From: Pedobacter nyackensis
GTDB taxonomy: Bacteria > Bacteroidota > Bacteroidia > Sphingobacteriales > Sphingobacteriaceae
Direction: 5' to 3'
NCBI RefSeq assembly: GCF_900176505.1
Contig: NZ_FWYB01000007.1
Location: forward strand, 186,001 to 250,000
Length of the DNA: 64,000 nucleotides
Every line of letters starts with the position of its first letter. Position 1 is the first letter of the stretch. The notes under the pieces are model-generated. The model did not search any database, was not told the origin of the DNA, and worked only from the letters and a program-made list of their open reading frames with translations. The translations under genes and the position numbers were made by a program. Shown here piece by piece: positions 8,747 to 17,688 of the stretch.

Positions 8747-10030
8747 TTATTTTTTTAAGATTTTGATTCCTATACCACAATTTAAGCATTTTTTTTGATT
8801 GCAATAGCATTTATTTAACTGGAGTAAAGCCTGAGATGCAAAAGCCCGGTCAACTTTAATCCCCTCTTTTACATACTGATTCACGATGAAATTACGCTCT
8901 GCGGGGATCTTTTCCAGGAAATCAAATGCCCGCTCCACCAGTGCAGGTTGATCTGTATACTTCCCAAAGGAAAATAAAAAAAGGCAGACCGTATTGATTA
9001 TGATATTTTGAACAGAGCTAAGCCCCGGCTGAACCACCACATGCCCGGTATTTTTATTGAAATGGTAATGTGTTTGCCAGTATTCATTTACAGGAAGGTC
9101 GTTAAAAAGCAAGTACAGCTCAGCAAGCGTTTCAGCTTCCAGTACTTTTGAAAAAAGCTTACTGGATTTCAGATTCAAAGCCGCAAACTGGGCCAGTCTA
9201 ACTGTAGGGAAGTTTTGCGGCCGCATGCGTAAAAACTTCCATAAAGCCTTATCTACAGCTATTAGGCCATACTTCTTTTTTAAAAAAGCGTATTCTTTCT
9301 GTAGTTGTATGGGATAGGGCTCATCAAACTGATGATCTAAAAAGCCCGCCTGCCCAAACAGCAATGCAGAAATCTGCAGGGGATTATCCTGATGCTTCAA
9401 TAAGATTTGTTGCGGCAAGGCATCTGCAAGCAGCTCGAAAGGAACTGCATTTACCTTAAAGCCAAAGTTCCGGGCTAAGAAATAATAAAACACCTGCTCC
9501 CAGTCTCCACAATGGGCCTTAAGTTTAAGGAACACCTCTGCTGATTTCTGCTCAAAACGTTCGATCAGTACTCTGGATAAAACACCTTCAATAATAAACT
9601 GATCCAGACTGGCAATGTGCTTTTGACAAGGGAAACTGTTTACTGATGCTATCAATTCATGATAGTTAGCCAGCATGCGTATGGGAAACAGGTTTTCAAG
9701 AACCAACACGGGTAACAAACTGCCATTAGTGCGGTAAACGGGGCTATCGTGTTGATAAACCACATGAAGGATTACCGCATTATAAAAAGGATCATTTTGG
9801 TGTCCGTGAGCTAGCCAGTCGGAAGATTTGATATGAATCTCGACCTGACCTATCCAGCTGGTTTGATCAATAACCAGTTTAGCCATGCTAAAGTCTGGTC
9901 CTGCATCTTTATTTAAAATACCAGGATGCAGTACCTGCAGTTCTTCCCCATCTGCACAATAAAGTTTAGCCGAATTGAACAGTCTGAACTGCCAGATAAA
10001 GTGCAAAAAATTCTCAGAAAAATCCATCAA
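8747..10030 (-). CDS. DUF2851 family protein
   Basis: A 427-residue soluble protein recognised as DUF2851 by its N-terminal block (FLHFIWQFRLFN, LQVLHPGILNKDAGPDFSMAKL, WIGQVEIHIKSSDW, DPFYNAVILHVVY). The GxLNxDAGPDF and VEIH-SSDW segments recall nuclease-like folds, but the function is unknown. The C-terminus ends in a cysteine cluster CYCNQKKCLNCGIG, a likely zinc knuckle. Start codons at 10030 and 10027 are both ATG. It sits between an EamA transporter (36 nt upstream) and pspC on one strand. Confidence 0.85.
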   Translation of the reverse strand: MMDFSENFLHFIWQFRLFNSAKLYCADGEELQVLHPGILNKDAGPDFSMAKLVIDQTSWIGQVEIHIKSSDWLAHGHQNDPFYNAVILHVVYQHDSPVYRTNGSLLPVLVLENLFPIRMLANYHELIASVNSFPCQKHIASLDQFIIEGVLSRVLIERFEQKSAEVFLKLKAHCGDWEQVFYYFLARNFGFKVNAVPFELLADALPQQILLKHQDNPLQISALLFGQAGFLDHQFDEPYPIQLQKEYAFLKKKYGLIAVDKALWKFLRMRPQNFPTVRLAQFAALNLKSSKLFSKVLEAETLAELYLLFNDLPVNEYWQTHYHFNKNTGHVVVQPGLSSVQNIIINTVCLFLFSFGKYTDQPALVERAFDFLEKIPAERNFIVNQYVKEGIKVDRAFASQALLQLNKCYCNQKKCLNCGIGIKILKK

Positions 10031-10066
10031 CTGAACTTAATCCAAAAGAATTAAATGCTCCTCAAA

Positions 10067-10969
10067 TTAATCGATTTGTTTTGTGCCTTTGTAGTTTGTA
10101 ATAAATACCCCAATGATAATCAACACAGTAGCAATCAAAATATCAATGGTAATGATTTCATCTAAAATCAACCAGCCCAAAAATAAAGCGATCACGGTAT
10201 TGAAATAGGTTAACATGGATACTTCTGTCGCACTCACTTTTTTTAACGCGTAGTGATAACAGAAAAAAGCAACCACTGAACCAAATATAGCCAGGTAAGT
10301 AACGGCCAGCATGCTGTTTAGGCTCCATAGGGAAACATCCCTGTTGTCGGAAAATATAAACGCCAATACGAACTGAGCTACCGCTGAAAAAGCAAACTGA
10401 TAAAAAAGATCCAGTAAAATATTGTCGGATGGCTGATTGTTCTTTTTAATGTAAACAGTACCGATGGTCCAGCCCGTTATAGCGAAACACAAAAATAGGA
10501 TACCCGTTTTATAGTTCGGGTCGAGCAATGCATTTAAACCACTCCGGAATATAAAAGCTACACCCAGAAAGCCGATGATCACACCTAAAAAACCCTTTAA
10601 GGAAGGTTTTTGCAAACCTATAGCTACACAGGTAATGAATACGAACAGCGTAGTTAATGCATTTAACAGTGATGTCAGTCCACTGGGTATGGTTTGCTCG
10701 GCAACGGTTGTCATGCCGTTTGCCACTACAATCATTAATGAAGACAGCAGCATTTGTCGCCTTGCATGTGGCCAACCTTTCCAGGTCAACTCATGCTTAC
10801 GAAGTAGAATGAGCAACAGGATAACGGAGGCAATCGTTTGTCGGATTGCCGCAACAAACCATGGCGGTATGGTATGGACTGCAATACGGATGCCCAGATA
10901 AGTAGTACCCCATATTAAAGCAACTCCACCTAAAGCAAAAATTAACTTATAATCTATTTTTTTGATCAT
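10067..10969 (-). CDS. EamA/DMT-superfamily permease
   Basis: A 300-residue inner-membrane protein with ten predicted helices arranged as two EamA repeats (about 10-140 and 155-290). The first begins with [27 protein letters not shown], and the second carries [20 protein letters not shown] and [10 protein letters not shown]. The substrate (amino acid or metabolite export) cannot be told from sequence. Its ATG overlaps the pyrF stop by 4 nt (ATGA type), so translation is coupled to pyrF. Confidence 0.9.
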   Translation of the reverse strand: MIKKIDYKLIFALGGVALIWGTTYLGIRIAVHTIPPWFVAAIRQTIASVILLLILLRKHELTWKGWPHARRQMLLSSLMIVVANGMTTVAEQTIPSGLTSLLNALTTLFVFITCVAIGLQKPSLKGFLGVIIGFLGVAFIFRSGLNALLDPNYKTGILFLCFAITGWTIGTVYIKKNNQPSDNILLDLFYQFAFSAVAQFVLAFIFSDNRDVSLWSLNSMLAVTYLAIFGSVVAFFCYHYALKKVSATEVSMLTYFNTVIALFLGWLILDEIITIDILIATVLIIIGVFITNYKGTKQID

Positions 10970-11796
10970 ACCAGACTGGCAGATACCAATATCTGTTCCA
11001 TCTCTTGTTGTAGTTTCAAGGCTTCTTCTCTGGCCCTTTCCGCAAAATCTTCACCATTGCTGGCGTAAATGATGCCTCTGGCAGAATTGACCAGTAAGCC
11101 ACACTCGCTGTTTAATCCATACTGACAAACATCGGCCAGACTTCCACCTTGTGCACCTACTCCAGGTACCAGCAAAAAGTTATCTGGTGCCAGTCTTCTG
11201 ATGTTTTCAAACTCAGCTCCCCTGGTCGCACCAACCACATACATCAGCTGATCGCTATCTGCCCATTGTGAAGAAATACGGATGACTTCTTCGTACAGTT
11301 TACCTTCCGGAGTTTGGTGTAATTGAAAATCACTATGTCCGGCGTTTGAGGTCAGGGCCAAAAGTATAACCCATTTATCTTTATAATTTAAAAACGGACC
11401 TACAGAATCTTTACCCATATAAGGGGCAACAGTAATGGCATCGAAACTCATTCCTGATTTCTCCTGATTGAAAAAGGCATCAGCATACATGGCCGAAGTA
11501 TTTCCGATATCTCCTCTTTTTGCATCAGCAATAGTGAAAATATCTGTAGGAATATATTCCCAGGTTTTGATCAGGGTTTCCCAGCCCTTCAATCCCATCG
11601 ATTCAAAGAAAGCTGTATTGGGTTTATAGGCAACACACAAATCTTTTGTTGCATCTATAATTTGTTTATTGAACTCCAATACCGGGTTATCGTACTTAAG
11701 CAGATGTTTTGGAATATTCTCCATCACTGGATCAAGGCCAACACATAAAAAAGATTTTTTAATTTTAATTTGCTCAAATAGTTGCTTCTTATTCAT
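10966..11796 (-). CDS. pyrF: Orotidine-5'-phosphate decarboxylase
   Basis: A 276-residue enzyme of the last UMP synthesis step, converting OMP to UMP and CO2. It is the longer type common in actinobacteria and Bacteroidota. The catalytic tetrad segment is [11 protein letters not shown] (about 89-99), the N-terminus has [14 protein letters not shown], and the phosphate-binding part has [13 protein letters not shown]. It heads a minus-strand unit with the EamA permease (4-nt overlap), DUF2851 and PspC. Confidence 0.96.
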   Translation of the reverse strand: MNKKQLFEQIKIKKSFLCVGLDPVMENIPKHLLKYDNPVLEFNKQIIDATKDLCVAYKPNTAFFESMGLKGWETLIKTWEYIPTDIFTIADAKRGDIGNTSAMYADAFFNQEKSGMSFDAITVAPYMGKDSVGPFLNYKDKWVILLALTSNAGHSDFQLHQTPEGKLYEEVIRISSQWADSDQLMYVVGATRGAEFENIRRLAPDNFLLVPGVGAQGGSLADVCQYGLNSECGLLVNSARGIIYASNGEDFAERAREEALKLQQEMEQILVSASLV

Positions 11797-12099
11797 CTGG
11801 GGGTAATTTTGATTGCAAAGATGCCAATTTTCAGGATGTTTTTACTTCCTTTGTCAAACTTTTAATTGAAAATAATACAAAGAATTTTAACTTTTTCTTG
11901 GAGAATAGATTTCAAATACATACAATTGCAACATAATTCTCTAAAGTTTATCTGACCATTCCAGAAAATCTCATAAAATTTTGTTTAATAACGCCTTTTA
12001 TAACTGCATTTTATGCTCTGCTCAGTTGATACACTTGACGCTATCTGTCAAAAAAATTAGAAAAAACAACACGATTAAAAAATTCTCTACATCCATATA
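11797..12099 (+). other. 303-nt AT-rich intergenic region, rho leader
   Basis: This is the divergent space between pyrF and rho. No coding frame, strong hairpin or exact TAnnTTTG box was found. A loose match around CATAAAATTTTG (about 11970-11981) could serve rho. Rho genes are often autoregulated through long AT-rich leaders, so an unstructured leader is plausible, but nothing specific is seen. Confidence 0.5.
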
Positions 12100-14064
12100 A
12101 TGTTTAATAAAACAGAATTAAATGAAAAACTCACTGCCGAATTGCGTGAGATAGCAAAAACTCAAGGCATCCTGAATGCGGATGAATTGCGTAAAGCTGA
12201 GCTTGTTGAAATTATTGCCCAAATAACTGAACAACAAACAGAAGCTGAAACTACTCCTAAAGCAACCCCGGCAAAGGCAGTAAAACCAAAGGCTACAAAA
12301 AATAGTCCTGCTAAAAATGGTACAGCTTCAGAAGAAAATACCTCGACTGAGAACGTTGAAAAAGTTGAAAGCGTAGTTGCTAACGTTGAAAATACACCAG
12401 CAGAGGCTCCAGCAAAACAAGCACAAGCTAAAGATCGTCCTGTAAAAGAACAGGTAGCTAAAGCTCCTCACGAACGTAGGGCGCCAAAAGCAACTCAAAA
12501 CATTGAGCATGCTGAAAGCACTGAGAACGTTGAGAACGTTGAGCGTAATGAAAATGTTCGAAATGAGACTATTGAGAACAATGAAAGCAACGATACTGCC
12601 GACAGCCAGGAAAAAGATCCTCAGGGCGGAGACAGACCTTCAAGAAAAAGGATCCGTATTCCAAAGGATGAAGAGAAAACACAAAGGCCATTTAACAGGG
12701 CTTCATTGTTTGACCAACAACCTGCCGGTTTAGGAAACTACAAGCAAGAACCTGCGTTTTCTGCGCCTGTTAATGCAAATACAGAATCTGCACCCGCTCC
12801 TGCAACAGAGCCAAGCGCAGCTGCAATTGAAGCTAAACACCAGAACACTGGTAATCAAGATAAAAAACAAAGACCTTTAGAAAACAGACAAAAAGGTCAG
12901 GGTACACCTCATCATAAACCAAACGAAAACAGCTATTCTAATCTGGATTTCGACAACACCATTACCAATGAAGGTGTATTGGAAATTATGCCTGATGGTT
13001 ATGGCTTTTTAAGGTCTGCTGATTATAACTATCTTTCTTCACCGGATGATATTTATGTATCACAGTCTCAAATTAAATTATTCGGTTTAAAAACCGGTGA
13101 TACCGTAAAAGGAAGCATTCGTCCGCCAAAAGAAGGTGAAAAATACTTCCCATTGGTAAGAGTGGAAACCATCAACGGACGCCTGCCGGCTGATGTTAGA
13201 GATCGCGTTCCTTTCGACTACTTAACACCATTGTTCCCTACGGAAAGGTTAAACCTATTTACGGAGACAAACAATTACTCTACACGTATCATCGACTTAT
13301 TTACACCAATAGGTAAAGGTCAGCGTGGTTTAATTGTTGCACAGCCTAAAACGGGTAAAACGAACTTACTAAAAGAGGTTGCCAATGCCATCGCTAAAAA
13401 TCACCCTGAAGTTTATCTGATCATTCTATTGATCGATGAGCGTCCGGAAGAGGTTACCGATATGGCAAGAAGCGTAAGAGCTGAAGTAATTGCTTCTACT
13501 TTTGATGAGCCCGCAGAACGTCACGTTAAAATTGCAAACATCGTACTTGAAAAAGCGAAACGTTTGGTTGAATGTGGTCATGATGTAGTGATTCTTTTAG
13601 ATTCGATCACAAGATTGGCAAGAGCTTACAATACTACTGCTCCTGCTTCAGGAAAAATACTATCAGGTGGTGTGGATGCAAACGCTTTACACAAACCTAA
13701 ACGTTTCTTCGGTGCAGCACGTAACATCGAGAAAGGTGGTTCATTAACCATACTTGCAACTGCATTAACCGATACCGGATCTAAAATGGATGAGGTAATC
13801 TTTGAAGAATTTAAAGGTACTGGTAACATGGAGCTTCAGTTGGATCGTAAATTATCTAACAAGCGTATCTTCCCTGCTATCGACATTACCGCTTCAAGCA
13901 CACGTAGAGATGACTTGTTACATGACAGAGATACCTTACAACGTGTTTGGATCTTACGTAATCACCTGGCAGACATGAATGCTCAGGAAGCTATGGAATT
14001 TGTTCAGGCTCAGATCAGAGGTACAAAATCAAATGAAGAATTCTTAATTTCAATGAACAGCTAG
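12100..14064 (+). CDS. rho: Transcription termination factor Rho with long disordered insert
   Basis: A 654-residue hexameric RNA-dependent ATPase. A Rho_N helical domain (about 1-45) is followed by about 235 residues of low-complexity Ala/Pro/Glu/Asn-rich sequence containing runs of ENVE/NVER-like repeats. Then come the cold-shock RNA-binding domain (about 287-360, [15 protein letters not shown]) and the motor, with Walker A AQPKTGKT (414-421), Walker [17 protein letters not shown], the Q-loop [14 protein letters not shown] region and the R-loop. E. coli Rho is 419 aa. The excess is the disordered insert, a known Bacteroidota trait linked to Rho condensates in Bacteroides. A terminator follows at 14089. 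Confidence 0.97.
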   Translation: MFNKTELNEKLTAELREIAKTQGILNADELRKAELVEIIAQITEQQTEAETTPKATPAKAVKPKATKNSPAKNGTASEENTSTENVEKVESVVANVENTPAEAPAKQAQAKDRPVKEQVAKAPHERRAPKATQNIEHAESTENVENVERNENVRNETIENNESNDTADSQEKDPQGGDRPSRKRIRIPKDEEKTQRPFNRASLFDQQPAGLGNYKQEPAFSAPVNANTESAPAPATEPSAAAIEAKHQNTGNQDKKQRPLENRQKGQGTPHHKPNENSYSNLDFDNTITNEGVLEIMPDGYGFLRSADYNYLSSPDDIYVSQSQIKLFGLKTGDTVKGSIRPPKEGEKYFPLVRVETINGRLPADVRDRVPFDYLTPLFPTERLNLFTETNNYSTRIIDLFTPIGKGQRGLIVAQPKTGKTNLLKEVANAIAKNHPEVYLIILLIDERPEEVTDMARSVRAEVIASTFDEPAERHVKIANIVLEKAKRLVECGHDVVILLDSITRLARAYNTTAPASGKILSGGVDANALHKPKRFFGAARNIEKGGSLTILATALTDTGSKMDEVIFEEFKGTGNMELQLDRKLSNKRIFPAIDITASSTRRDDLLHDRDTLQRVWILRNHLADMNAQEAMEFVQAQIRGTKSNEEFLISMNS

Positions 14065-14088
14065 TTTAAGATTAAGAATAAAATAAAT

Positions 14089-14138
14089 AAGGAGCAAAGG
14101 TAAAAGATCACCATCTTTCATCTTTGCTCCTTTCTTTT
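14089..14138 (+). terminator. Terminator after rho
   Basis: Arms AAGGAGCAAAG (14089-14099) and CTTTGCTCCTT (14122-14132) pair perfectly, with inner AAAGAT/ATCTTT pairing, followed by TCTTTTT. It lies 25 nt past the rho stop. Confidence 0.85.
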
Positions 14139-14152
14139 TACTAATGCTTCCT

Positions 14153-14160
14153 TATCTTTG
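14153..14160 (+). promoter_or_regulatory. -7 box for pssA
   Basis: TATCTTTG fits TAnnTTTG exactly and lies 22 nt before the ATG at 14183, just after the rho terminator. No TTG is seen at the usual 19-21 nt distance. Confidence 0.45.
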
Positions 14161-14182
14161 GCCCTTAATCTTTTCTCCCAGC

Positions 14183-14866
14183 ATGAAAAAACACATTCCA
14201 AATGCAATTACATGTGCCAACCTTTTTTCGGGTTGCATAGGTATTGTTTATGCCTTTAATGGTTCACTTGAAATAGCGGCGTACTTCGTACTGCTTTCCG
14301 GCATATTCGATTTCTTTGATGGTTTTGTAGCCAGGTTGCTGAATGTAAAATCTGCCATTGGTAAAGAACTGGATTCTTTGGCTGATGTAGTGAGTTTTGG
14401 TTTTCTACCTGGAGTGGTGATGTTTCAATTGTTGGGACAAAGTGACTACCCTTCCCCTTATTTGCCTTACTTTGGCTTCATTATTACCGTGTTCTCGGCA
14501 TTACGCTTAGCTAAATTTAATATCGATACCAGGCAAACGGAAGATTTTATCGGCTTAAATACGCCTATGAATACCTTGTTTATCGTATCCTTACCATTTA
14601 TACAAAAAGATTATCCTGCCCTGATCGGCTCTGCCCCACTGTTGGTTGGATTAATTGTATTGCTAAGCTGGTTGCTGGTGAGCGAAATAAAAATATTCTC
14701 TCTTAAATTCAATTCAACAAGCTGGGAAAAGAATAAGCTAAAATATATCTTCCTTATTTTATCGGTAGTACTTATCCCCTTCTTAAAGTTTGCAGCAGTG
14801 CCACTTATACTTGTGATGTATATCGGTTTATCTGTTATTCATTTCAGACAAGCAGAAAACAAATAA
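14183..14866 (+). CDS. pssA: CDP-diacylglycerol-serine O-phosphatidyltransferase
   Basis: A 227-residue inner-membrane enzyme making phosphatidylserine, the precursor of phosphatidylethanolamine. The CDP-alcohol phosphotransferase motif is visible as DFFDGFVARLLNVKSAIGKELDSLAD split over about 44-69 (D-G-x2-AR-x8-G-x3-D-x3-D). Several membrane helices surround it. The frame opens at 14144, but MKKHIPNAITCANLFSGCIG is the family N-terminus, so the ATG at 14183 is used. It converges with the Hpt gene, 12 nt apart. Confidence 0.94.
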   Translation: MKKHIPNAITCANLFSGCIGIVYAFNGSLEIAAYFVLLSGIFDFFDGFVARLLNVKSAIGKELDSLADVVSFGFLPGVVMFQLLGQSDYPSPYLPYFGFIITVFSALRLAKFNIDTRQTEDFIGLNTPMNTLFIVSLPFIQKDYPALIGSAPLLVGLIVLLSWLLVSEIKIFSLKFNSTSWEKNKLKYIFLILSVVLIPFLKFAAVPLILVMYIGLSVIHFRQAENK

Positions 14867-14878
14867 ACCGGCAGTTAT

Positions 14879-15265
14879 TTAGAGTTGTTTTTCCAGATCA
14901 GCTTTAGCTTCATCAAGTTGAGCATACAGTACCTCAACAAAAGTGCTGATCTGATCAAATGCTAAAGGTAAACCTTCTATATTTTTAAGATCCCTCGCAT
15001 TGTTTTCCATCATTTGCATGTGATCTTTAGCGTCCTCACGACCTACATAAGCAAATGTGGGTTTTATTTTATGCGCACAATTAGATACCCTTGGCCAATC
15101 CTGATCCTCAATTGCCTTCCCTAAATCAGCGATATACAAAGGAGTTTGGATTTTAAACATATCTATCATTTCTATGATAAATTCAGCGCTATCTCCCGAC
15201 ATGTCTCTTAAATAAGAGAGATCCAGAGGCTCATTGTTTTTTTGTAAGTTTATCATCATAGACAA
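14879..15265 (-). CDS. Hpt-domain phosphotransfer protein
   Basis: A 128-residue, all-helical histidine-phosphotransfer domain. The phosphorylatable H65 lies in NCAHKIKPTFAYVG, the usual H-K-x-K-x3 context, and ENNARD follows. It probably relays phosphate between a hybrid kinase and a response regulator encoded elsewhere, since no partner is adjacent. folK ends 11 nt upstream on the same strand. The first Met (15265) is used. Nearby alternative Mets (MSMM) would shorten it by two or three residues. Confidence 0.88.
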   Translation of the reverse strand: MSMMINLQKNNEPLDLSYLRDMSGDSAEFIIEMIDMFKIQTPLYIADLGKAIEDQDWPRVSNCAHKIKPTFAYVGREDAKDHMQMMENNARDLKNIEGLPLAFDQISTFVEVLYAQLDEAKADLEKQL

Positions 15266-15276
15266 AACTAATGAAT

Positions 15277-15771
15277 TTATAGTTTCGATACCGACAAATT
15301 ATCATTTAATCTTTCTAACATTTCCGATACTTTTAACTGAATAATCGGATGCACATATTCAGCGGCAATTTCGTTCAGCGGTTCCAATACAAACTTGCGG
15401 TATTGCATCTGTGGGTGCGGTATCTGCAGCTTTTCGCCCATATCCACCACCTTGTTTCCGTAAAGGATCACATCGATATCAATCAATCTTGCACCCCACT
15501 TCTCCAATCTTACCCGCCCCAGATCTAATTCGATCTCCAGCACCTTTTCCAGTACCTCCAGCGGACTGAGCATCGTTTTAACGCCAATGGCGATATTCAG
15601 GAAAGTCGGCTGATCCTCTTTTCCCCATGCCGCAGTTTCATACAAGGACGACTTCGCAAAAACAACCCCTACATGCTGCTCTATTTCAGTCAATGCATCA
15701 TTGATCAGCGTTTCCCGGTCGCCCAAATTACTTCCCAGTAACAAATAAACATTTTCACTATCTAATTCCAT
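15277..15771 (-). CDS. folK: 2-amino-4-hydroxy-6-hydroxymethyldihydropteridine pyrophosphokinase
   Basis: A 164-residue folate-pathway enzyme transferring pyrophosphate from ATP to 6-hydroxymethyl-dihydropterin. The N-terminal LLGSNLGDRE motif, TAAWGKEDQPTFLN and the HPPK signature RLEKWGARLIDIDVILYG with metal-binding D98 and D100 are all present. The length is normal. It is a single-domain enzyme, not fused to FolB or FolP. It is divergent from sppA. Confidence 0.95.
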   Translation of the reverse strand: MELDSENVYLLLGSNLGDRETLINDALTEIEQHVGVVFAKSSLYETAAWGKEDQPTFLNIAIGVKTMLSPLEVLEKVLEIELDLGRVRLEKWGARLIDIDVILYGNKVVDMGEKLQIPHPQMQYRKFVLEPLNEIAAEYVHPIIQLKVSEMLERLNDNLSVSKL

Positions 15772-15844
15772 ACAAAGGCTTAATTAATGCGGTAAACTCA
15801 TCTGTGGTTTACTTATCTTTACAAAATAAATATTTAGCGGTCAC

Positions 15845-17617
15845 ATGAGAGAATTTTTTAAATATGTTTTTGCAACAGTTGTAGGAGTAGTTATTTCAAT
15901 GGTACTCTTTTTAATATTCTTCATCGTGCTCATTGTGGGTATTGTTAAGAGTTCTCTGGATGAGGATACGGTGAATGTACGCAACAATTCAGTGCTTTTT
16001 ATTAACCTCGACCAAACCATAACGGAGCGTACAATGGACGACCCATTCTCCAGACTTCCGGTTGTAGGTTCAGAAGCAAATAAAAGCATTGGCTTTAATG
16101 ATGTGATCCGTGCCCTGCGTGAAGCAAAGACAGATGACAACATTGAATGTGTTTACATTAGTGTAAGCTCACCAAACGCCGGCTTTGCTACCATGAGGGA
16201 AGTCAGGGATGCTTTGATCGATTTCAAAACAAGCAAAAAGAAAATAATCGCGTATAGCGAAGTGTATACCCAGGGCGCTTATTACCTGGCTTCGGTTGCA
16301 GATAAGGTTTACTTAAATCCTGAGGGTGCATTGGAATTTAAGGGGCTGAAATCAGAAACCATGTTCTTTAAAGGTGCCCTTGATAAACTGGGCATTGAAG
16401 CACAGATCATCAGAGTAGGAAATTACAAAAGTGCAGTTGAGCCTTTCTTCACGGATAAAATGAGCGACAAAAACCGCGAGCAGGTTACCGTTTATTTGAA
16501 TGGTTTATATGAGACCTTCCTGGATGGCATTTCAAAAAGCAGGAATATTAGCATGGCAACCCTGCACCAAATTGCAGATGAATACAAAATCCAACAACCT
16601 AATGATGCACTGGCCTATAAAATGGTTGATGGGCTAAGGTACAAGGATGAGGTTATAGATGAGCTGAAATCCATTACAGGAAAAGATAAAGACAAGAACA
16701 TCACAACAGTTACCATTAATGAATATGCCCGAAATGTTGTTGATGATCAGGACCATTCGGCTGCGAATAAAGTCGCCGTGATCTACGCAAACGGAGATAT
16801 TATGGGCGGCGAAGGAACTGACCAGCAGATTGGCTCTGAACGCATTTCAAGAGCTATCAGAAAAGCGCGTTTGGATAGTACGATCAAAGCGATTGTTTTA
16901 AGGGTAAACTCACCGGGAGGTAGCGCCTTAGCTTCTGATGTGATTTGGAGAGAAGTTGTGCTGACTAAAAAAGTAAAACCTGTTATCGCTTCTTTTGGTG
17001 ATGTTGCCGCATCCGGTGGATACTATATCGGCTGCGCCGCCGATTCTATTTTTGTACAACCAAACACCATAACCGGATCTATAGGGGTATTTGGGGTAAT
17101 ACCGAACCTTAAAAAACTGTACAACGAGAAACTGGGACTAACGTTTGACGGTGTAAAAACCGGCAAATATGCCGATATCATGAGTATCGATCGTCCTATG
17201 ACTCCTGGTGAAAGATTCATCATTCAAACTGATGTAAACCGCATATACGACACCTTCATTGGCCATGTGGCTGATGGACGCAAAAGATCAAAAGCATATA
17301 TCGACAGCATTGCTGGTGGAAGAGTCTGGGTAGGAACAGATGCGGTAAGGATCGGGCTGGCCGACAGAACAGGTAATTTCAACGACGCCATAGTTGCAGC
17401 AGCAAAAAAAGCTAAGATAAAAACATATAAGGTTGTAGAATACCCTGAAATGCTGGATCCGTTTAAATCATTAATGGAAAACACGACAGAAAAGGTTAAG
17501 GCCTATTATGCTAAACAAGAATTGGGCGATAATTACCCAATTTATCAACAAATAAAATCTGCAATAACCAGATCTGGTGTACAAGCCAGAATGCCATTCG
17601 AGATTAAAGTTCAGTAA
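15845..17617 (+). CDS. sppA: Signal peptide peptidase SppA, 67 kDa type
   Basis: A 590-residue inner-membrane serine protease that degrades cleaved signal peptides. An N-terminal membrane anchor (about 8-35) precedes two tandem peptidase S49 domains. The Ser/Lys dyad is intact: K195 in VGNYKSAVEPFF of the first repeat and S390 in GDVAASGGYY of the second. The length matches E. coli SppA (618 aa), not the short SohB form. It is monocistronic, with a terminator at 17643. Confidence 0.95.
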   Translation: MREFFKYVFATVVGVVISMVLFLIFFIVLIVGIVKSSLDEDTVNVRNNSVLFINLDQTITERTMDDPFSRLPVVGSEANKSIGFNDVIRALREAKTDDNIECVYISVSSPNAGFATMREVRDALIDFKTSKKKIIAYSEVYTQGAYYLASVADKVYLNPEGALEFKGLKSETMFFKGALDKLGIEAQIIRVGNYKSAVEPFFTDKMSDKNREQVTVYLNGLYETFLDGISKSRNISMATLHQIADEYKIQQPNDALAYKMVDGLRYKDEVIDELKSITGKDKDKNITTVTINEYARNVVDDQDHSAANKVAVIYANGDIMGGEGTDQQIGSERISRAIRKARLDSTIKAIVLRVNSPGGSALASDVIWREVVLTKKVKPVIASFGDVAASGGYYIGCAADSIFVQPNTITGSIGVFGVIPNLKKLYNEKLGLTFDGVKTGKYADIMSIDRPMTPGERFIIQTDVNRIYDTFIGHVADGRKRSKAYIDSIAGGRVWVGTDAVRIGLADRTGNFNDAIVAAAKKAKIKTYKVVEYPEMLDPFKSLMENTTEKVKAYYAKQELGDNYPIYQQIKSAITRSGVQARMPFEIKVQ

Positions 17618-17642
17618 AATAAGCTTCTAGCGTAAAACATAG

Positions 17643-17673
17643 GCCATCGTTTCAAAAAAACGATGGCTTTTTA
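17643..17673 (+). terminator. Terminator after sppA
   Basis: GCCATCGTTT (17643-17652) pairs with AACGATGGC (17659-17667), followed by TTTTTATT. It sits 26 nt past the sppA stop. Confidence 0.85.
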
Positions 17674-17688
17674 TTAATTTAGCATCCC

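Noticed and set aside
10575..10901. 108-codon plus-strand ORF opposite the EamA permease
   Set aside because: It is a shadow of the permease gene with no family resemblance or ribosome-binding site.
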